Source: a virus
DNA: 21,340 nucleotides
IMG/VR virus record: IMGVR_UViG_3300021961_000744
Coordinates: 1 to 21,340 of that record
Direction: 5' to 3' (one strand)
Shown: positions 7,899 to 13,559 of the stretch, in pieces
Numbering within the stretch: the first letter of the stretch is position 1
How the letters are laid out: the number at the start of each line of letters is the position of its first letter
Translations under genes and position numbers: made by a program
Notes under the pieces: model-generated
Seen by the model: the letters and a program-made list of their open reading frames with translations, nothing else
The model's database searches: none
Told to the model about the DNA's origin: nothing

Positions 7899-7899
7899 A

Positions 7900-7907
7900 T
7901 ATAAATA
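7900..7907 (+). promoter_or_regulatory. Late promoter TATAAATA
   Basis: Exact late box 77 bases before the next ATG. It is followed by a T-rich leader and by a duplicated ribosome site, AAAGGACTT at 7962-7970 and again at 7971-7979; the second copy is well spaced for the ATG at 7985. Confidence 0.75.
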
Positions 7908-7984
7908 ATATTATTAGTAATTTTATATTTTTTTTTCTTCCGAACATTGTCGAAAACTAACAAAGGACTTAAAGGACTTACACT

Positions 7985-8242
7985 ATGCCTAAAAAGCCTA
8001 AGAAGATTACTATATCGTCTTTAAAGAAAAAGGCACCCAAGGTACCAGACTTTACTTGTGTGTCTATTGATAATGTTATTGAGAAGTTGGAAAAACTTGT
8101 TGAAAAGAAAAAAGCGTTAGATAAAAAATCTTTAAAAGACTTAACAAAACGATTAGAAAAATTAAGAAGTGCTAATGAGAACCTACGAGAAAGTGGTATC
8201 TATTGGTACGAAAAACTAAAACTGTTATTAAAAAATAGATAG
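7985..8242 (+). CDS. Lysine-rich helical small protein
   Basis: The 85-residue protein is very basic at its N-terminus (MPKKPKK, LKKKAPK) and then forms a long amphipathic helix from about residue 28 to the end, with heptad-like Leu and Ile spacing (VIEKLEKLVEKKKALDKK and onward). A short coiled coil is likely. Such basic helical proteins could bind nucleic acid or scaffold other proteins, but no family is recognised. Expression is probably late, from the TATAAATA at 7900. Its stop codon overlaps the ribosome site of the downstream 25-codon gene, suggesting coupled translation. Confidence 0.65.
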   Translation: MPKKPKKITISSLKKKAPKVPDFTCVSIDNVIEKLEKLVEKKKALDKKSLKDLTKRLEKLRSANENLRESGIYWYEKLKLLLKNR

Positions 8243-8252
8243 GAGGTCTCCT

Positions 8253-8330
8253 ATGAATTATTATTTTACAGGTGCTCTTATAATATTGTTAATACTTTTT
8301 ACATTGATGGTTGCGCCTTATCCGTATTAA
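8253..8330 (+). CDS. 25-residue membrane micropeptide
   Basis: The ATG at 8253 opens 25 codons ending at TAA 8328-8330. The product is MNYYFTG, a hydrophobic core of Ala, Leu, Ile, Phe, Thr and Val, and a short tail APYPY: a single transmembrane segment. An unusually strong AGGAGG (8241-8246) is optimally spaced before the ATG and overlaps the stop of the upstream gene, so translation is very plausible despite the small size. Function is unknown; single-span phage peptides of this size can regulate membrane complexes or lysis. Confidence 0.6.
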   Translation: MNYYFTGALIILLILFTLMVAPYPY

Positions 8331-8333
8331 TAT
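8304..8333 (+). promoter_or_regulatory. Possible sigma70-type promoter for pstS
   Basis: TTGATG (8304-8309), an 18-base spacer and TAATAT (8328-8333) give a moderate sigma70 match that would start transcription just before the pstS leader hairpins. No TATAAATA box is seen here. In such AT-rich DNA a chance match is possible. Confidence 0.3.
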
Positions 8334-8352
8334 GAAATTTTTGTTACAATAG

Positions 8353-8420
8353 GGTTTCCTATGTTAAATACTTACGATAGTTATTAAACTATCAATCTCT
8401 AAAGTAAAACATAGGAAACC
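8353..8420 (+). promoter_or_regulatory. pstS leader with two nested inverted repeats covering the ribosome site
   Basis: A perfect 13-bp inverted repeat, GGTTTCCTATGTT at 8353-8365 and AACATAGGAAACC at 8408-8420, encloses a second perfect 7-bp hairpin, GATAGTT at 8376-8382 and AACTATC at 8387-8393 with loop ATTA. The 3' arm of the outer stem contains the pstS ribosome site (AGGA at 8413-8416) and ends 3 bases before the ATG. In RNA the structure would hide the ribosome site; in DNA the dyads could be operator sites. No known riboswitch is recognised. Confidence 0.6.
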
Positions 8421-8423
8421 TAA

Positions 8424-9362
8424 ATGAGAAAATTATTATTCAGTTTAATTATGATTTTGATGACAACTACATTATATGCAAGGGACCAAATATCAATTGT
8501 TGGTTCTTCAACCGTATTTCCATTTGCAACTGTCGTAGCAGAAAAAGTAGGTAAACAAGGTCTTAAAACACCTGTGATTGAATCTACTGGTACAGGTGGT
8601 GGTATGAAATTGTTTTGTAAAGGTGTTGGACCAAATACACCTGATATGACAAACGCAAGTCGAGCTATTAAACCAAAAGAAAGAGATATGTGTTTTAACA
8701 ATGGTGTTACAGATATTTCACAAGTCATTGTTGGTTTAGATGGTATTGCATTTATCCATTCAGCAGAAAACAATACAGTTAATTTTACAGTAGAACAATT
8801 ATGGCAGGCGTTATCTGAAAAAGGTAACAAACCTGAAAAATGGTCTGACATTGATCCAAGTTTACCAAACATTAAAATACAAGTATTAGTTCCACCACCA
8901 ACTTCAGGTACAAGGGATGCGTTTAATGAATTAGTAATGGCAAAAGGCTGTGCTAAAGAAGTTAAAGAGGCAAACAAAAAAGATTGTACTTTATTAAGAG
9001 AAGATGGTGCTGCTATTGAAGCAGGTGAAAATGATACTTTGATTATTAATAAAATAGTTGCTGATAAAAATAACTTTGGTATATTAGGATATTCTTACTA
9101 TGACAATAACAAAGACAAAGTAAGAGCAGCAACAATTAATGGTAAATCAATATCATTACAATCAATACAAGATGGTTCTTATCCAATAAGTCGACCATTA
9201 TTTTTTTATGTAAAAAATCAACACCGTGATGTAATACCTGGTATTGACCAATATGTAAAAGAGTTTACTTCTAAAAGAGCAGTAGGCAAAAGAGGTTACT
9301 TAACTGATATAGGTTTAGTACCTTTGGCTAATCCACAAGAAGCCATTTCTAAAGTAGAATAA
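8424..9362 (+). CDS. pstS: Phosphate-binding periplasmic protein PstS
   Basis: The 312-residue product is the high-affinity phosphate receptor of the Pst ABC transporter. A signal peptide spans residues 1-19 (MRKLL, hydrophobic core, cut after LYA). Phosphate-contact motifs are VGSSTVFPF (26-34), ESTGTGGG (53-60), NASR (77-80) and TSGTRD (160-165). The C-terminal GKRGYLTDIGLVPL and the NGVTDISQVIVGLDGIAF stretch follow the alphaproteobacterial form. Phage-borne pstS is known in marine myoviruses and is thought to keep phosphate uptake going in the infected host by using the host PstCAB. It stands alone, with no pstCAB or phoU nearby. The leader suggests separate control from the late genes. 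Confidence 0.95.
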   Translation: MRKLLFSLIMILMTTTLYARDQISIVGSSTVFPFATVVAEKVGKQGLKTPVIESTGTGGGMKLFCKGVGPNTPDMTNASRAIKPKERDMCFNNGVTDISQVIVGLDGIAFIHSAENNTVNFTVEQLWQALSEKGNKPEKWSDIDPSLPNIKIQVLVPPPTSGTRDAFNELVMAKGCAKEVKEANKKDCTLLREDGAAIEAGENDTLIINKIVADKNNFGILGYSYYDNNKDKVRAATINGKSISLQSIQDGSYPISRPLFFYVKNQHRDVIPGIDQYVKEFTSKRAVGKRGYLTDIGLVPLANPQEAISKVE

Positions 9363-9367
9363 AAAAA

Positions 9368-9385
9368 GGGCGCCTTTTGGCGCCC
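9368..9385 (-). terminator. Rho-independent terminator between convergent genes
   Basis: A perfect 7-bp GC stem GGGCGCC/GGCGCCC with loop TTTT. Read leftward it is followed by a run of 7 Ts, making a classical terminator for the leftward cassette. Read rightward it follows the pstS stop by 5 bases but lacks a T run, so it may still stop or stabilise pstS mRNA. Confidence 0.9.
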
Positions 9386-9412
9386 TCTAAACAAACAACA
9401 AAATAAAATCTA

Positions 9413-9652
9413 TTAAGCAACTTCTAACATTGTCATTGGTACTCTATAAATTCTACCAGACAAATCAACTAAACATTTACTATTCATAATTTTAGTAATT
9501 ACACCTGGTGTCTTTTTAGTTTTTTGTACCACGTTAACCCTTGTACCAACTTTCATTTCATTTTTAACTTTAGATTTGATTAAAGTATCAATCATAGCCT
9601 TGGTATCATTTAATTGTGTGATACTCATATTGTTCAACGTTTCTAACATCAT
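9413..9652 (-). CDS. Small hypothetical protein with SH3/KOW-like C-terminus
   Basis: The 79-residue product has an N-terminal helical half (ETLNNMSITQLNDTKAMIDTLI) and a beta-rich second half (VGTRVNVVQKTKK, PGVITKIMNSKCLVDL, YRVPMTMLEVA) that looks like a small SH3/KOW-type barrel, a fold often used for protein or RNA contact. I recall similar small proteins in marine T4-like phages but cannot name a function. It is the last gene of the leftward cassette, starts 4 bases after the stop of the 49-residue gene, has AGGAG well spaced before the ATG, and ends just before the terminator. Confidence 0.65.
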   Translation of the reverse strand: MMLETLNNMSITQLNDTKAMIDTLIKSKVKNEMKVGTRVNVVQKTKKTPGVITKIMNSKCLVDLSGRIYRVPMTMLEVA

Positions 9653-9656
9653 ATTA

Positions 9657-9806
9657 TTATGCTCCTTTGTAGTGTAGGTTTTTATTTAATCTATTAATAA
9701 TTTTAGATTGATTAAACATTGACATCTTAGGATATTTTTTACATACCTTGTCAACATTTGCAAGTCTTTTTAATAACAACTTAAATCTAATTTCTAGTTC
9801 TGTCAT
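9657..9806 (-). CDS. 49-residue hypothetical protein
   Basis: Read leftward, an ATG at 9806 opens 49 codons ending in TAA at 9657-9659. The product starts MTELEIRFKLLLKRLANVDK and continues with a short basic helix to HYKGA; it is helical and positively charged. An AAGGA ribosome site lies 8 bases before the ATG. The tight packing, 4 bases from the next ATG and 18 bases after the preceding gene, supports it as a real gene of the cassette. No family recognised. Confidence 0.6.
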   Translation of the reverse strand: MTELEIRFKLLLKRLANVDKVCKKYPKMSMFNQSKIINRLNKNLHYKGA

Positions 9807-9824
9807 AATGTATTTCCTTTGTTA

Positions 9825-10187
9825 TTATTTTAAATATAAAGGTCCTGTCCATCTAATTGGATAGTTACCAGTTAATACATTTCCTCTTGGTGAGTTTAAG
9901 GCAGGTGCATTCCAACCAGCAGCCTTTAATATGTCACCTTTTTTAAAATGTTTAAAGTCTTCTTTTGCAATAAAACAAAAGACACCAGTATCGTGTACAA
10001 CTTTAATATATTTCTTACCTTGTGTAACTCTTGTTTTTTTATCCCAATCAGCAACTGAATCTTTTGCCCATTGTGATTGTTCGCCGTGTGCGTTTGTAGA
10101 CCATCTTTCATAGTCTGATTTTGCACCAGCCATCATATTTTTAATACCTTCATCTAAAGTATTAGCAGTTTTTGTTACCATAGTCAT
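9825..10187 (-). CDS. Hypothetical protein of marine T4-like phages
   Basis: The 120-residue product has an N-terminal helical part with several Asp and Lys and a beta-rich C-terminal half: KKYIKVVHDTGVFCFIAKED, then FKKGDILKAAGWNAPALNSPRG and a final WTGPLYLK. I recall this C-terminal pattern (KKGDILKAAGW, ARGN, WTGP) from uncharacterised proteins of cyanophages and pelagiphages, so it is probably conserved, but its function is unknown. AAAGGAG lies 10 bases upstream of the first ATG; the ATG two codons later is an alternative. Confidence 0.7.
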   Translation of the reverse strand: MTMVTKTANTLDEGIKNMMAGAKSDYERWSTNAHGEQSQWAKDSVADWDKKTRVTQGKKYIKVVHDTGVFCFIAKEDFKHFKKGDILKAAGWNAPALNSPRGNVLTGNYPIRWTGPLYLK

Positions 10188-10210
10188 AGTGTTTTTTCTC
10201 CTTTAATTAA

Positions 10211-10405
10211 TTACTTGTTATCAGCAAATACTGATTGTGAAAATAAAGACATAATAAAACTTGCAATACCAATACATACAGCAGAAGCACCAAGTAAATA
10301 TTGATCAGTTTCTATTGCCCCAACAGCTGATACAAATGATAATGTACCAATAATTGCAAAAAAGATTGTCATATATTCAAAAAATTTATTTTTATAGTTT
10401 TTCAT
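10211..10405 (-). CDS. Small two-span membrane protein
   Basis: The preferred start at 10405 gives 64 residues. It has AAAGGA 8 bases upstream, whereas the earlier in-frame ATG at 10432 has no ribosome site. Two hydrophobic segments, about residues 8-31 (FFEYMTIFFAIIGTLSFVSA) and 35-56 (YLLGASAVCIGIASFIMSLF), indicate an inner-membrane hairpin protein with a short charged N-terminus (KNYKNK). It is the first gene of the leftward cassette and lies directly downstream of the sigma70-type promoter. No family is recognised; roles in exclusion, membrane takeover or holin-like activity are conceivable only. Confidence 0.6.
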   Translation of the reverse strand: MKNYKNKFFEYMTIFFAIIGTLSFVSAVGAIETDQYLLGASAVCIGIASFIMSLFSQSVFADNK

Positions 10406-10440
10406 AGTTTTTTCCTTTGTTTTTGTTGTCATATACTATT

Positions 10441-10469
10441 ACTATACCGCATTTTTTTATAAAAATCAA
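10441..10469 (-). promoter_or_regulatory. Sigma70-type (early) promoter of the leftward cassette
   Basis: Read leftward: TTGATT (10469-10464), a 17-base spacer and TATAGT (10446-10441), close to host consensus with ideal spacing. Transcription would start near 10434 and give a leader of about 30 bases before the membrane protein gene. The late box TATAAATA is absent on this strand, so early transcription by unmodified host polymerase is inferred. Confidence 0.7.
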
Positions 10470-10525
10470 CAAAAAAATGGAATATTTGTCCGATTCTTCC
10501 GTAGCTTGTCGGCATTCTGGCGTAT

Positions 10526-10547
10526 GTAGAACAAAAGTAGAACAAAA
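10526..10547 (+). repeat. Perfect 11-bp tandem repeat upstream of a late promoter
   Basis: GTAGAACAAAA occurs twice head to tail (10526-10536 and 10537-10547) and ends 5 bases before TATAAATA. One helical turn per copy places equivalent bases on the same DNA face, as expected for a protein binding site. It lies within the gap between divergent units. Confidence 0.65.
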
Positions 10548-10552
10548 ACCGT

Positions 10553-10560
10553 TATAAATA
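10553..10560 (+). promoter_or_regulatory. Late promoter TATAAATA
   Basis: Exact late box 29 bases before the ATG at 10590; drives the rightward operon with the two basic proteins and PAAR, and possibly beyond. Confidence 0.8.
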
Positions 10561-10589
10561 GTACAAATTAACTAAAAAATGAGGAAATT

Positions 10590-10796
10590 ATGGCAAAAAT
10601 GCGTGAATTTCTGTTCTGGAACGAATCAGGACAAGAGGAAAAGAAAGAAAATACAAGTTTTAAGAAGGCTGTTAAGTCAATACAAGAAAATTTTAAAAAT
10701 CAACGAATTGGATTTGAATATATTAGTAAAAAAGGCAAAAAAATTGTGTCTTCTATACAATTACCATTAGGAAGAAAGAAAAAACTAGGTAAATAA
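10590..10796 (+). CDS. 68-residue basic hypothetical protein
   Basis: MAKMREFLFWNESGQEEKKE opens a 68-residue, lysine-rich product ending in LGRKKKLGK. An alternative overlapping frame from ATG 10579 has no ribosome site, while GAGGA lies directly before 10590, so this frame is preferred. The stop overlaps the next ATG (TAATG). Function is unknown; the charge pattern suggests nucleic acid or virion contact. Confidence 0.6.
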   Translation: MAKMREFLFWNESGQEEKKENTSFKKAVKSIQENFKNQRIGFEYISKKGKKIVSSIQLPLGRKKKLGK

Positions 10797-10948
10797 TGGC
10801 AAAAATAAGTAAAACATTTGTAGCAAGAGTAAAATCATTTAAAAAAACTTCACAAGCAAAGAAAAAAAGAAGTGTAAAAATGTCTTCTATGAATAAATCC
10901 AAAAAAAGACAATATAAACCGTATAATGGTCAAGGAAAAAAACAATAA
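10796..10948 (+). CDS. 50-residue highly basic protein
   Basis: The ATG at 10796, overlapping the upstream stop, opens 50 codons ending in TAA, whose last A is the first base of the PAAR gene. The product MAKISKTFVARVKSF continues with many Lys and Arg (KKTSQAKKKR, KSKKRQYK) and ends GQGKKQ. I recall very similar short basic proteins in cyanophage genomes in this position, so it is likely conserved. About a third of the residues are basic and there is no acidic residue, which fits DNA or RNA binding or a virion-internal role; this is inference. Confidence 0.65.
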   Translation: MAKISKTFVARVKSFKKTSQAKKKRSVKMSSMNKSKKRQYKPYNGQGKKQ

Positions 10949-11247
10949 TGGCCGTAAGAGAGGGAGATAAACTTACAACTGGACATCCATGTGACTCAAT
11001 TACAGATTTAGCAATATCTTTAGTAAGAACAGTAAAAGCAAACAAGATTCCAGGTGCTGTTTTAGGCACTCCAACAATATCACATAGATATCCACCAGTA
11101 CCTATTTGTCCAAATCACATATCAAATTTAAAACAAGGATCATTGAACGTATTAATAGGTGGTATACCTTGGGGACGTATAGGTGATAGTGCTGATAGTG
11201 GTGCAATGATTTCTGGATCCTTAAACGTTTTAGTAAACGGTAGATAA
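10948..11247 (+). CDS. PAAR-domain spike tip protein
   Basis: This 99-residue protein matches the PAAR family, which forms the sharpened metal-binding cone at the end of gp5/VgrG needles (T4 gp5.4). Visible features are TTGHPCD near residues 10-16 with H13 and C15, repeated strand-turn units such as LNVLIGGIPWGRIGDSADSG and LNVLVNG at the C-terminus, and typical length. H46 and C54 are further possible metal ligands. It probably caps the gp5-like spike encoded at 4278, although the two genes are separated by about 5.5 kb of accessory genes. Confidence 0.9.
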   Translation: MAVREGDKLTTGHPCDSITDLAISLVRTVKANKIPGAVLGTPTISHRYPPVPICPNHISNLKQGSLNVLIGGIPWGRIGDSADSGAMISGSLNVLVNGR

Positions 11248-11251
11248 TTCA

Positions 11252-11259
11252 TATAAATA
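11252..11259 (+). promoter_or_regulatory. Late promoter TATAAATA directly before gp25
   Basis: Exact late box ending 5 bases before the gp25 ATG. With the start point known from T4 late promoters, the transcript would begin at or next to the ATG, that is, leaderless or nearly so. No ribosome site lies between the box and the ATG. Confidence 0.6.
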
Positions 11260-11264
11260 TTGAT

Positions 11265-11696
11265 ATGGCCTACTCAAACTATGATGCAACAACAACAAAT
11301 AAGAGTAAAAGATCAAATAGAATCTATAGTGATTTAAATTTGAGTTTTACTAAAAATCCTGCTACAAAGGATGTTGCAAAGGTTTTTGATGTACAAGCAA
11401 TTAAAAGAGCTGTTAAAAATATAATTTTAACAAACAAATATGAAAGACCTTTTAATTCAGACTTTGGATGTAATCTAAGAGGTTTCTTATTTGAAAATAT
11501 AACTGATCCTATTTTAGTTTTAATGAAAGATAGGATTTCAACAGCAATTGAAAAATATGAACCACGAGTTTCTGTGGAAGACATTGTGATAAATGAAGAT
11601 ATTGAAAATAATGGAGTAAATATTATGGTATCTTTTTTAGTAACGGGTGCTGAAGAGCCTGTTACCGTATCAACATTTTTACAAAAAGTAAGGTAG
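11265..11696 (+). CDS. 25: Baseplate wedge subunit gp25
   Basis: The 143-residue protein belongs to the gp25/gpW-like sheath-initiator family (TssE in type VI secretion), which starts sheath polymerisation at the baseplate. Diagnostic parts are YERPFNSDFGCNLRGFLFEN (59-78) and YEPR (98-101), both matching T4 gp25 (RPFDPEFGCDLSDQLFEN and NYEPRI). Length is close to T4 (132). It ends one base before gp6, with which it interacts in T4. No other start codon lies before the conserved region, so the ATG next to the promoter is the start. Confidence 0.95.
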   Translation: MAYSNYDATTTNKSKRSNRIYSDLNLSFTKNPATKDVAKVFDVQAIKRAVKNIILTNKYERPFNSDFGCNLRGFLFENITDPILVLMKDRISTAIEKYEPRVSVEDIVINEDIENNGVNIMVSFLVTGAEEPVTVSTFLQKVR

Positions 11697-11697
11697 T

Positions 11698-13554
11698 ATG
11701 AGTTCACATAGATTAGATATATCAGAATTAGATTTTACAAATATAAAAAGTTCATTACGAACATTTTTATCCAATCAAAACGAATTTAAAGATTATGATT
11801 TTGAAGGAAGTTCATTAGCAATTTTATTAGACCTGTTAGCATACAATACACATTACTTGGCTTACAATGCTAACTTTGTTGCCAATGAAATGTTTATGGA
11901 CACAGCACAGTTAAGATCAAGTGTTGCGTCATTGGCTAAATTAGTTGGTTATACTCCTAATTCTGCTAGAGCACCAATCGCTGATTTAAAATTAGTGATC
12001 AACGATGGTACAGGTTCTACAATTACAATTCCAGCAGGTACAAAATTTACATCAACAATAGATGGTCTAACTTATACATTTGTTTCTATTGCTGATAAAG
12101 CAGTTCAACCAGTTGATGGTGTTTATACTGCTGCAAGTTTAAATGTTTATGAAGGAACATATGTAAGTTATAATTATACATATGACGCACAGGACATTGA
12201 TCAAAGATTTTTAATACCAAGTGATAGAGTTGATACAACTACAATTAAAGTTGTAATTCAAAATAGTGTTTCAGATGTAACTCAAAACACATACACTAAA
12301 GCAACATCAATTACAGAATTAGATGGAACATCAAAAGTTTTCTTTTTACAAGAAGCTGAAGATGGTCAATATGAAATATATTTTGGTGATGGTGTTATTG
12401 GTAAAAAATTAGATGATGGTAACATTGTAAATATAAGTTATGTTGTAACAAACAAAACAGAAGCAAATGGTGCTACATCATTTTCTCTTTCTGGTTCAAT
12501 TTCAGGATTTACAGATATTACTGTTACAGTTAATTCATCAGCACAAGGTGGTGCTGAACCTGAGTCATTACAAAGTATTAAGAAAAATGCTCCTGATTTT
12601 TATTCATCACAAGACAGAGCAGTAACAGTTGAAGATTATAAAACAAAAGTAAAACAATTATATTCTAATACACAAGCAGTTTCTGCTTGGGGTGGTGAAG
12701 ATGCTGAAACACCTTTTTATGGTAGAGTGTATATTTCTATTTTACCAACAAGTGGTTCTAATCTTACTGAGTCAACAAAGGCAAGAATAGTAACAGACTT
12801 AAAAAAATATTCTGTTGCTTCAGTTACACCAGTTATTATTGATCCAGAAATTACAAATGTACTTTTAACTTCAACAGTTAGATTTGATGAAAAGGCTACA
12901 ACAAAAGTAGCAGATACAATTAAGTCAGATGTTATTACAACAATAACAAATTACAATTCAAATACATTACAAAAATTTGATACAATGTTTAGACATTCAA
13001 AACTTACAGGATTAATTGATGATACAGATGAAAGTATTTTATCAAATGTCACAACAGTACGATTAAGAAAATCTTTTGTACCAACAATTGGTAGTTCTAC
13101 AAAATATACAATCAATTATGCAAATGCATTATATAATCCTCATAGTGGTCACGCTTCTGCTGAAGGTGGTATATTATCATCAACAGGATTTAAAATTCAA
13201 AATGATGCTACAAACGTTTGGTTCTTAGATGATGATGGACAAGGTAATGTTAGAAGATATAGAATGGATGGTTCTGTAAGATCATATGGTAATAGTACAC
13301 AAGGTACAATAAATTATTTAACTGGTGTTGTAGAAATTAATTCTTTAAATGTTTCTAACATAGAAAATGTTAGAGGTGCAGCTTCAACAGTTATAGAAGT
13401 TACAGTAAAACCAAATTCAAATGATTTAGTTCCAATACGAAATCAAATATTAGAAATAGATGTTGCAAACAGTTCAGTCACAGTAGAGGCTGATACATTG
13501 GTTGGAGGTTCAGCAAACGCTGGTATTGGATATACCACGACTAGTAGTTATTAA
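11698..13554 (+). CDS. 6: Baseplate wedge subunit gp6
   Basis: The 618-residue product (T4 gp6: 660) is the ring-forming wedge protein that holds the baseplate together and changes shape on contraction. The N-terminus, with LRTFLSNQNEFKDYDFEGSS and ILLDLLAYNTHYLAYNANFV followed by MFMDTAQLRSSVASLAKLVG (about residues 21-88), is the classical gp6/gpJ-like signature. A DFYSSQDRAVTVEDYKT segment in the middle is typical of the conserved core. It follows gp25 directly and shares its transcript. Confidence 0.95.
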   Translation: MSSHRLDISELDFTNIKSSLRTFLSNQNEFKDYDFEGSSLAILLDLLAYNTHYLAYNANFVANEMFMDTAQLRSSVASLAKLVGYTPNSARAPIADLKLVINDGTGSTITIPAGTKFTSTIDGLTYTFVSIADKAVQPVDGVYTAASLNVYEGTYVSYNYTYDAQDIDQRFLIPSDRVDTTTIKVVIQNSVSDVTQNTYTKATSITELDGTSKVFFLQEAEDGQYEIYFGDGVIGKKLDDGNIVNISYVVTNKTEANGATSFSLSGSISGFTDITVTVNSSAQGGAEPESLQSIKKNAPDFYSSQDRAVTVEDYKTKVKQLYSNTQAVSAWGGEDAETPFYGRVYISILPTSGSNLTESTKARIVTDLKKYSVASVTPVIIDPEITNVLLTSTVRFDEKATTKVADTIKSDVITTITNYNSNTLQKFDTMFRHSKLTGLIDDTDESILSNVTTVRLRKSFVPTIGSSTKYTINYANALYNPHSGHASAEGGILSSTGFKIQNDATNVWFLDDDGQGNVRRYRMDGSVRSYGNSTQGTINYLTGVVEINSLNVSNIENVRGAASTVIEVTVKPNSNDLVPIRNQILEIDVANSSVTVEADTLVGGSANAGIGYTTTSSY

Positions 13555-13559
13555 ATGAA

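Noticed and set aside
7935-7952. Similarity of TTCTTCCG...TTGTCG here to 10494-10511
   Set aside because: Shares 8 and 6 bases around a variable middle, but the position relative to promoters differs, so it is probably coincidence.
8331-8400. Pho box in front of pstS
   Set aside because: Looked for two 7-base direct repeats of the CTGTCAT or CTTAACC type at 11-base spacing and found no convincing match; the dyads are inverted, not direct.
8420-8977. Long 185-codon open frame antisense to pstS
   Set aside because: It lies fully opposite the well-supported pstS gene, has no ribosome site, and its composition is that of a reverse-strand shadow.
10406-10432. Earlier ATG for the leftward membrane protein
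   Set aside because: No ribosome site before 10432; the AAAGGA lies before the ATG at 10405 instead.
10579-10770. Alternative 63-codon frame starting 11 bases before the 68-residue gene
   Set aside because: No ribosome site precedes it, whereas GAGGA precedes the 10590 start, and the 10590 frame couples neatly to the next gene through TAATG.
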